Below are positions 58,510 to 64,000 of a DNA stretch of 64,000 nt, in pieces. A program made the translations under genes and the position numbers. Below the pieces are notes generated by a model. That model worked only from the letters and a program-made list of their open reading frames with translations. It had not been told where the DNA came from and ran no database searches. The stretch comes from Acholoe squamosa (taxonomy: Eukaryota > Annelida > Polychaeta > Phyllodocida > Polynoidae), in contig OX439040.1 in NCBI GenBank assembly GCA_949317995.1, positions 60,298,089-60,362,088 on the forward strand. The letters are read 5' to 3'. The first letter of the stretch is position 1. Every line of letters begins with the position of its first letter.

Positions 58510-59644
58510 GGAGAGAGGGTAACTCACTGAAAGCCAAAATGTGCAGCATACATCATAGCACGCCCCATTCCCTCATACAAACACTCATTACTGTGCAGTC
58601 GAAAGGCCAGGAATCATTGTTGTTCACTGAGCAATGCATGTAAAGGCCCCCATAAGGATATCTACACGAGATCTTACAGAGTACCCCACAGTTCACAAAA
58701 CATAGGACATATTATGTAGTGTTGTCTAGCTTAGTTCAAGCTTTGCTCATTAGAGTTGAATATTTGAAGAAAGAAGTTTACCTTAAACGTTAATTTATCT
58801 GCCTTAGGAGATTCACCCACGAGTTGTTATAGCTCTTGTAGTTCACTGATATTCAATATTAGTGAAAAGACGTATTGAGTGTGAACAAGTGGGCTGGCAG
58901 ATGGAACCTGAGACTGAGATTTCCTAAGGATCCCATTTTTAATCATGGACCATCATTGGACAAAGAACGAAAAAGGGCGCCCTTTGGAGATATTCTGTCT
59001 GTCTGCTCTTTGATTGATTTTGATTGATATTTCCATGTTCATTTAAAGCCACCTTTGATGTTAAAAAAGGGCTTGGTCTATTGATAGCAATTGGAAATAC
59101 TTCTTAGCCATATAATTGATGCTTCGATAGGTTTCAGAGCCTGAACACTGTAAGCCAAATGTTTAGATAAGTTATGTATATAAATAATGAACCTGACTAT
59201 TGAAAACGTACAATTGGTAGCATTTCTTCTAGGTGAGTGTACTTGAATGAATTTTATCCGCAAGTCTGCTGTTGAAAATGGTAAAGTATACTAGCAATTA
59301 CAGTAATAATGGGACCCAGAGTCTTACGTTTAGTTGTTATGTATGGTGTTTGTCTATTCTACGTGAAGTATGGAGAGAAGGCTGTCAGCAGCATCTTTCT
59401 GATAGTCTACAAAGGAAGAAGATAACATTTGCGATGATTTAAGAAGGAAAAGAATAACAGGTGCAAATAAAAGCTCTTTCTATACTGATGATCTGAGTCA
59501 TAGAACCTGAAAGGTTTCTTTTAGGGACTTGGAATGTTGACCTTATGCCGCATATTTCCCTTTTGTAACTAAAGTATTCATGGGATTTTTGAAAATATAG
59601 GCACCAGCAAGTATACCCAGTAGAATCCGCGTAATATATTGAAC
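58510..59644. other. Non-coding interval
   Basis: AT-rich, no repeat ends or gene recognised. ORFs 59078-59263 and 59439-59666 carry no motif. Confidence 0.35.
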
Positions 59645-59767
59645 AAGTAATCAATGGATAACTCATGACGCGTGTGTGTTAGTGAAGGATAATGACACGA
59701 GGCCGTAGGACGAGTGTTATTAGCCTTTGCTAACACACACAAGTCATGAGTTATCCATTGACTACTT
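59645..59767. mobile_element. TCAATGGATAACTCATGAC MITE, 123 bp
   Basis: AAGTAATCAATGGATAACTC then ATGAC, TGTGTGTTAG, and their inverses form arms of about 35 bp round a 50-bp loop. The outer flanks remain loosely inverted (GTATAAAATAAGTAG on the right). Confidence 0.82.
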
Positions 59768-59879
59768 ATTTTATACCACGAAACCAATAAATAATCAATA
59801 TTATACCAGTAAATTCAATTTGAAAACAAAAATTATTCCCCCTCCCCGGGACTCGATGCCAGCCATTGTGTGTGTACAC

Positions 59880-60182
59880 AGGTACATACACCTCGGTGCC
59901 CGGCAGCGGACAGCGACAGGCCCAGTCTCGGCTAGGCTTAGCAGCGGCACACGGCGAAAAATAGTGTTTGTACACGATCGGTACATACACCTCGTCGCCC
60001 TGCAGCGCACACGGCGAAAAAAGATGATTCTCGCGGTTATGTTTGTGTATAATACACCTCTGCGCCCGGCAGCGGACAGCGACAGCGCACACGGCGAAAA
60101 AAAGCTTCTCGCGGCTATGTTTGTGTAAATACACCTCGTCGCCCGGCAGCGGACAGCGACAGCGCACACGGCGAAAAAAGAT
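59880..60182 (+). repeat. GC-rich tandem array (GCGCACACGGCGAAAAAA units)
   Basis: Four units of roughly 70-100 bp begin near 59886, 59986, 60052 and 60127: TACACCTCG, then CGCCCGGCAGCGGACAGCG, then GCGCACACGGCGAAAAAA and a TTCTCGCGG.TATGTTTGTG spacer. Units 3 and 4 are almost identical. Arg-rich ORFs on both strands (59727-60230) are array products. GC content stands well above the surroundings. Confidence 0.88.
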
Positions 60183-60184
60183 GC

Positions 60185-60262
60185 ACCCGGACCGGAGCGC
60201 GATCCATGTACCTCTGACGGCTGAGCGCAACGTGCTAACCGCTAGACCACCGCGTCTCCTCC
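60185..60262 (-). repeat. tRNA-like segment (SINE candidate)
   Basis: On the - strand GGAGACGCGGTGGTCTAGCG then GTTAGCACGTTGCGCTCAG has a good tRNA A box (TGGTCTAGCGGTTAGC) and the start of an anticodon arm. The B box is degenerate (GGTACATGGATC), and TTTTTT follows at the array edge. Probably the head of a tRNA-derived SINE or a tRNA pseudogene. Confidence 0.5.
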
Positions 60263-60384
60263 TTCAGCGGCCATGTCGGCTTGGCTATGTTTGAATCCCA
60301 CAGTTATGGTAGCGGACAGCCCGCAGTTGTCGCCTTGCCGGGCTTTGTATCATATCCAGACATGGTTCTAACCGAGCGAATCTC

Positions 60385-60500
60385 GTCAGTCCCTGTGGCG
60401 CAATGCATAGGGAGTTGGGCTACGGACCTGAGATTGCAGGTTCGACCCCTACCATGGCAATGAAATAGTCTGTTGGTTTTAACATGTAACATATGACATG
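60385..60500 (+). repeat. tRNA-derived SINE-like head
   Basis: TGTGGCGCAATGCATAGGGA (A-box region), TGGGCTACGGACCTGAGATT and GCAGGTTCGACCCCTACC (B box GGTTCGACCCC) are spaced as in a tRNA. An AT-richer tail follows. The acceptor arm does not close well, so a SINE is likelier than a functional tRNA. No second copy lies in the window. Confidence 0.6.
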
Positions 60501-60522
60501 GGAGGACATGAGAGGCGTGCTG

Positions 60523-60616
60523 TTATCCAGGATAACAGCATGCCTTAGATGGATAACAGCACGCCTTAGATGGATAACAGCACGCCTTAGATGGATAACA
60601 GCACACCTTACAATAT
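60523..60616 (+). repeat. 21-bp tandem repeat (GATAACAGCACGCCTTAGATG)
   Basis: Four consecutive 21-bp units starting GATAACAGCAYGCC, the first preceded by its own inverse GCTGTTATCC, giving a hairpin at 60518-60541. The paired ORFs on both strands simply translate the repeat. Confidence 0.92.
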
Positions 60617-61467
60617 TGATGTTACAGCCTGTAGGGTGTGCAATATCGACAGATATGTGTATGGGAATATCCACCAAAAAGCACTGAGTAACCCAGAAAT
60701 CGTGGTATAACCTGTACTAGTTGCATACCCTCTAACACCAGTGTGGCCAGCTAAAGTGAATGTGCACGTATGTAGCCTAAACTGATATCCCCTCACAAGG
60801 GAGCCCATTTGAGAAGGCACGCAATGTTCCATCTAGGGGTGCCATCTCCAGGATATAGGGTGAGCACGAGGACAGAGGGCAATACGCCTGATATGGATAG
60901 TGTAGATAACACAGAGCTCAGGGGGCAGGGGTCATGACCGGGGTCCTGCAGTGTATACAGCCTGAGTGGTACACTGTTAAAGGTTTCCACATATTTTACA
61001 AATAATCATTATCAAATTGGACGGTGCATGGTTCTTTTTCAATTAAGCACCGTTAAATTAATTGAAGTTACAGTGAATGTCAAAGCCAATAGTTAAGTAC
61101 ACTTATGCCTTAAACAGTGAATCTGCGTCTGTTTGCCAGTTCCATATCGCCTCACCAGGTGGCTTCATGGCTCACTGACTTATCCACAATGATTATAATG
61201 CCCGGTCATAAAGATGTCCTGGAGAATCGTGTATGGAACCAAACATTTGTTATGCTAATAACTTCTTCCCATAGAGTTTGGAAGGGCTAATCGCCACACC
61301 CCCAGTGCCGTAATATGTGCCGATCCACACTGTGGGCCGATCTACACTGCTGCCTCATTTTGGGTGCAGGTAAACATTCAAAATAGCCGTTAGCAGCTGA
61401 TACGGGGAGCTACGGTAATTAATTTCATAAAATGAGTTATCTAAACCTTGTAAAAGCATAAACTAAA
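60617..61467. other. Non-coding interval
   Basis: No gene or repeat end recognised. The ORFs 60608-60990 on the - strand have no domain. 61310-61350 has the local repeat GTGCCGATCCACACTG / GGGCCGATCTACACTG. Confidence 0.35.
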
Positions 61468-61606
61468 TAGATAACTAAACTCCCGGATACATTGTGGTCA
61501 TCCACCCCCGGGGGCTGTCTCCCCCTCAGGCTTTGCCCTCGAGGGAGACACCTCCTTGGGGTGGATCGTCCACAATGTACACCATGGTCGTTTAGTTCTG
61601 TCTATG
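61468..61606. mobile_element. TAGATAACTAAAC inverted-repeat MITE, 139 bp
   Basis: Outer arms TAGATAACTAAAC and GTTTAGTTCTGTCTA, then TACATTGTGG..ATCCACCCC mirrored by GGGGTGGAT..TCCACAATGTA, then an inner GGGGGCTGTCTCCCC / GGGAGACACCTCC pair. This is a strong stem despite small asymmetries. Confidence 0.8.
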
Positions 61607-62450
61607 TATTATAATTCATAGTCAAATGACTTAAATGATATACTTTATTCATATATACGAGAACTTGATGGTAGTCGCCAACCAAGTCAAATGTAATTGA
61701 TCACCCTATGTAAAGTCTGTAATATATTTTGGTGACCTCTGAAAAAACGGTGACCGTCAAATTAATGATGAAAGATTAGCACCCAATGTTGCTGAAGAAT
61801 CTTCGTTTTTCTTTCTTAGGGAAGGTTTTTTAACAGTGGAGGTATTAACCTTCTACCAACCACATTATCAAGGAGTAACCTCTGATGCAAACATAATGTA
61901 CTTGATGTGTTGAAGTTTTTTTTAAGTTTAGTGCAATGCAATGACTATACAATATAAACCAACTGAAACAGAGATATTAAATTAATCTTAGAACCTGTTT
62001 TGGACAATAGCCAATTTGGATGTACCTAGCAGTATACATTATCATCTCAGGCCCACTTTTTAATGGGAAATGAGCCCTAAGGTTAGGAGCTTGATTCAGA
62101 GTCACATCTGAAATCTTAGTCTATATACTCCTGAAAGAAGGTTATGGGCTTGTAGGGAAGACAGGCAGTAGGATATTTAGTCGAATAGTGTAAAAAACCT
62201 TGATGTCCTTGGCTTCAGTCGCTTCTGCTGCTTTAATTAGCCTATTACCCATTTAACAGGTCCCAGCGGCCCAGAAGTGCCAGGCATCCGACACTGGGAT
62301 TTTACCATTTGCCTGAAATGCTTTTAGCCTAGTGTCTACTGTTATCCACTGTGAGTGGGATACTCCTGGCTATTTTGCCTCTTCTGCATTAGCAGTGTCC
62401 TTTCCATATGTACCTCATTCATTAGAACACTTAGGTTCTTGTGATTACTT
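61607..62450. other. Non-coding interval
   Basis: AT-rich; nothing recognised. Confidence 0.3.
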
Positions 62451-62456
62451 TACCCC

Positions 62457-62570
62457 TGTCTGTCTGTATCTGTCTGTCTCTGTCTGTCTGTCTCTGTCTC
62501 TATGTCTGTCTGTCTCTCTCTGTCTGTCTGTCCCTTTCTGTCTGTCTCTCTATCTCTGTCTCTGTCTTTG
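62457..62570 (+). repeat. (TCTG)n microsatellite
   Basis: TCTGTCTGTCTC-type units over about 114 bp with CTCT interruptions. The Leu/Ser/Cys-rich ORFs across it are artefacts. Confidence 0.95.
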
Positions 62571-64000
62571 CGATCTCTACCCTGTTTTCACAATTTGCCT
62601 GTATGTCTCCAGTGATGTGCTAAGAGTATTTAAACAATATAACATAGATAAGAGAAAATCTAGTAGAGTAAGTTTAGAAAATAAATATGAGTGAGCAGGA
62701 TGTTTGGCGAAAAGGGCGCTGGGAGTGTTAAGACCTCCCGTATTAGTGTTATCAGATGACAATCCGAACACCCTGAGATGAGCTGGCCAACCTTCCCTAT
62801 TATAGCCTAGCATTCAGGGCAAGGTGTCAGGTCTATAACCCCAAGGTTACACCTCCATGGTTATAGATGGTGTAGTCAGATAAAAAGTAGGAAGGGAGCT
62901 TTCTTTACTGATGAAGCATCTGAAAACCTCTCGACAAGTTAGTCCATGTTCCTTCCACCAGTCCAGCAGAAAGCTGGTTTGGCCTTGGAGGTGTGTGCCT
63001 GTCTCAAGGGTCACAGAATGGGATTCGTGCTGGTCATACATTTCCCCAGAGCTGCTCCACCAGCCACCATAACAACCCTGACCTTTGGGAGAAGAGCAGC
63101 TCATGGCAGTGCCACCAGAGGGCGATGTAGGTCTCCATCAAGTTGCAGGCAGCTGGTCTAACAAGGTCTTCCTGTATGCAAGGTACCCCTGCACTGCTCT
63201 CTACTAACACTCTATCTTGGCCTCTCTATGGATTCAGCCAAAAAACAAAATTGACTGAGCAGCTATCTCAAAATATGGTATTTGGATTTATTTTTGTGAA
63301 ACTAGTTGAGACTATACATATCAAAATATTTTACAAAAGACAACTTCAATATCTGGTTTAGAGCTAAACAGATGCACCATATATTTCTAAAGTACATTTG
63401 TGACATGTCCACTTTGTGCAGATGGTTTTCTATAAGATGGGCACACTTTAGACAGGAGATTTGTGATATAAGAATGGTTATACAAGTGATACAGTATCTG
63501 CTAACAATGGTTTATCAATGGCAGACAAGCAAACATAGCATGACATGGATAGGCCACAGACAATGTTTCCTTTCGTGCAATGCTTTGTCTATTTGAGTTC
63601 ATATATCTTCAGTAAGAATTGGATACCATGCCCTGAGCAGCAGTCAGTAGTACATGCATAGGCGGTATGAGAGAGATGTAAATCTACATGATAGTAACCA
63701 GATCAGGCCGTATAGTACGTTAATGGATTAACAATGACGATTTCTGTTCTCCTGTAAAATATTCATTATCGACATTTGGTATCTAGTGACACGAACTTAT
63801 AAAACAGCCACTTTATTGGACGTTCAAGAGATTACTGTGCGATCCAAAGATGAGCATGACTCCGGAAAAAAAACCAATAATTTTCCATCTGTATGGTCAC
63901 AAACTGCTTCCGATTATTTGGTTGCCAGGATACTACCGGCCACAGGAATGGCTCCATGGTTCTAAATGCAAAATAACCCAAGGCTTCTACAAACAGCCAG
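62571..64000. other. Right-end interval, possible weak coding stretch
   Basis: The - strand ORF 62847-63104 includes LQGQTSFLLDWWKEHGLTCR and reads like ordinary protein sequence, but I recognise no family and see no clear splice or start signals. The + strand ORF 63306-63596 is similar in that respect. Otherwise nothing stands out up to the right edge. Confidence 0.25.

Noticed and set aside
59727-60294. Arg-rich ORFs of 83-154 codons
   Set aside because: Both strands and several frames are open over the same GC-rich tandem array; no conserved motif.
62332-62694. 120-codon + strand ORF
   Set aside because: About a third is the (TCTG)n microsatellite; the remainder has no motif.
1-64000. 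Bacterial or phage operons, toxin-antitoxin or defence system
   Set aside because: No clustered ORFs, ribosome binding sites or domain signatures; the sequence is animal-type repeat-rich DNA.

Overview
This 64-kb window is gene-poor, AT-rich (roughly 40% GC by eye) nuclear DNA of a multicellular animal, most likely a marine invertebrate. Reasons: no dense collinear ORFs or bacterial operon structure; many small non-autonomous DNA transposons (MITEs) with terminal inverted repeats (TIRs); remains of a tyrosine-recombinase (DIRS/Ngaro-type) retroelement, of a gag-protease LTR retroelement and of an APE-type non-LTR retroelement; tRNA-like and SINE-like sequences; AT, GA and TCTG microsatellites. 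I cannot name the species. I recognise no intact host protein-coding gene. The only ORFs over 150 codons with family-level meaning belong to one broken retroelement, and nearly all other ORFs are chance ORFs or lie inside repeats.

Layout. 1-4138 is a foldback structure dense in AGGTCA half-sites and in a GGTAACGGAGGTCAC motif. 5215-18980 (copy A) and 29450-36330 (copy B) are two diverged direct copies of one non-coding block. 36370-40290 (C) and 45095-46740 (D) share another block, parts of which also match A. 43540-44980 (E1) and 46985-47880 (E2) are a further pair. Each copy carries insertions its partner lacks, so paired copies show filled and empty sites. This fixes several transposon ends and target duplications directly from the sequence. 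20.6-28 kb and 53.8-58.5 kb hold decayed retroelements and a five-member, about 370-bp MITE family, one member of which is split by a 2.28-kb foldback element. 48.2-51.9 kb is the most repeat-poor stretch. 52.1 kb has a tRNA-like gene whose acceptor end looks alanine-type while its anticodon reads proline (UGG). 59.6-61.6 kb holds MITEs, a GC-rich tandem array and tRNA-derived SINE-like segments.

Nothing here works together as a pathway. The best leads are the chimeric tRNA-like locus, a CACTG-terminated family with 2-bp target duplications, a CCCAGC-terminated family that exists as short copies and as a long copy full of tandem repeats, a roughly 175-bp periodic array built around a 30-bp palindrome, and the AGGTCA-rich foldback.
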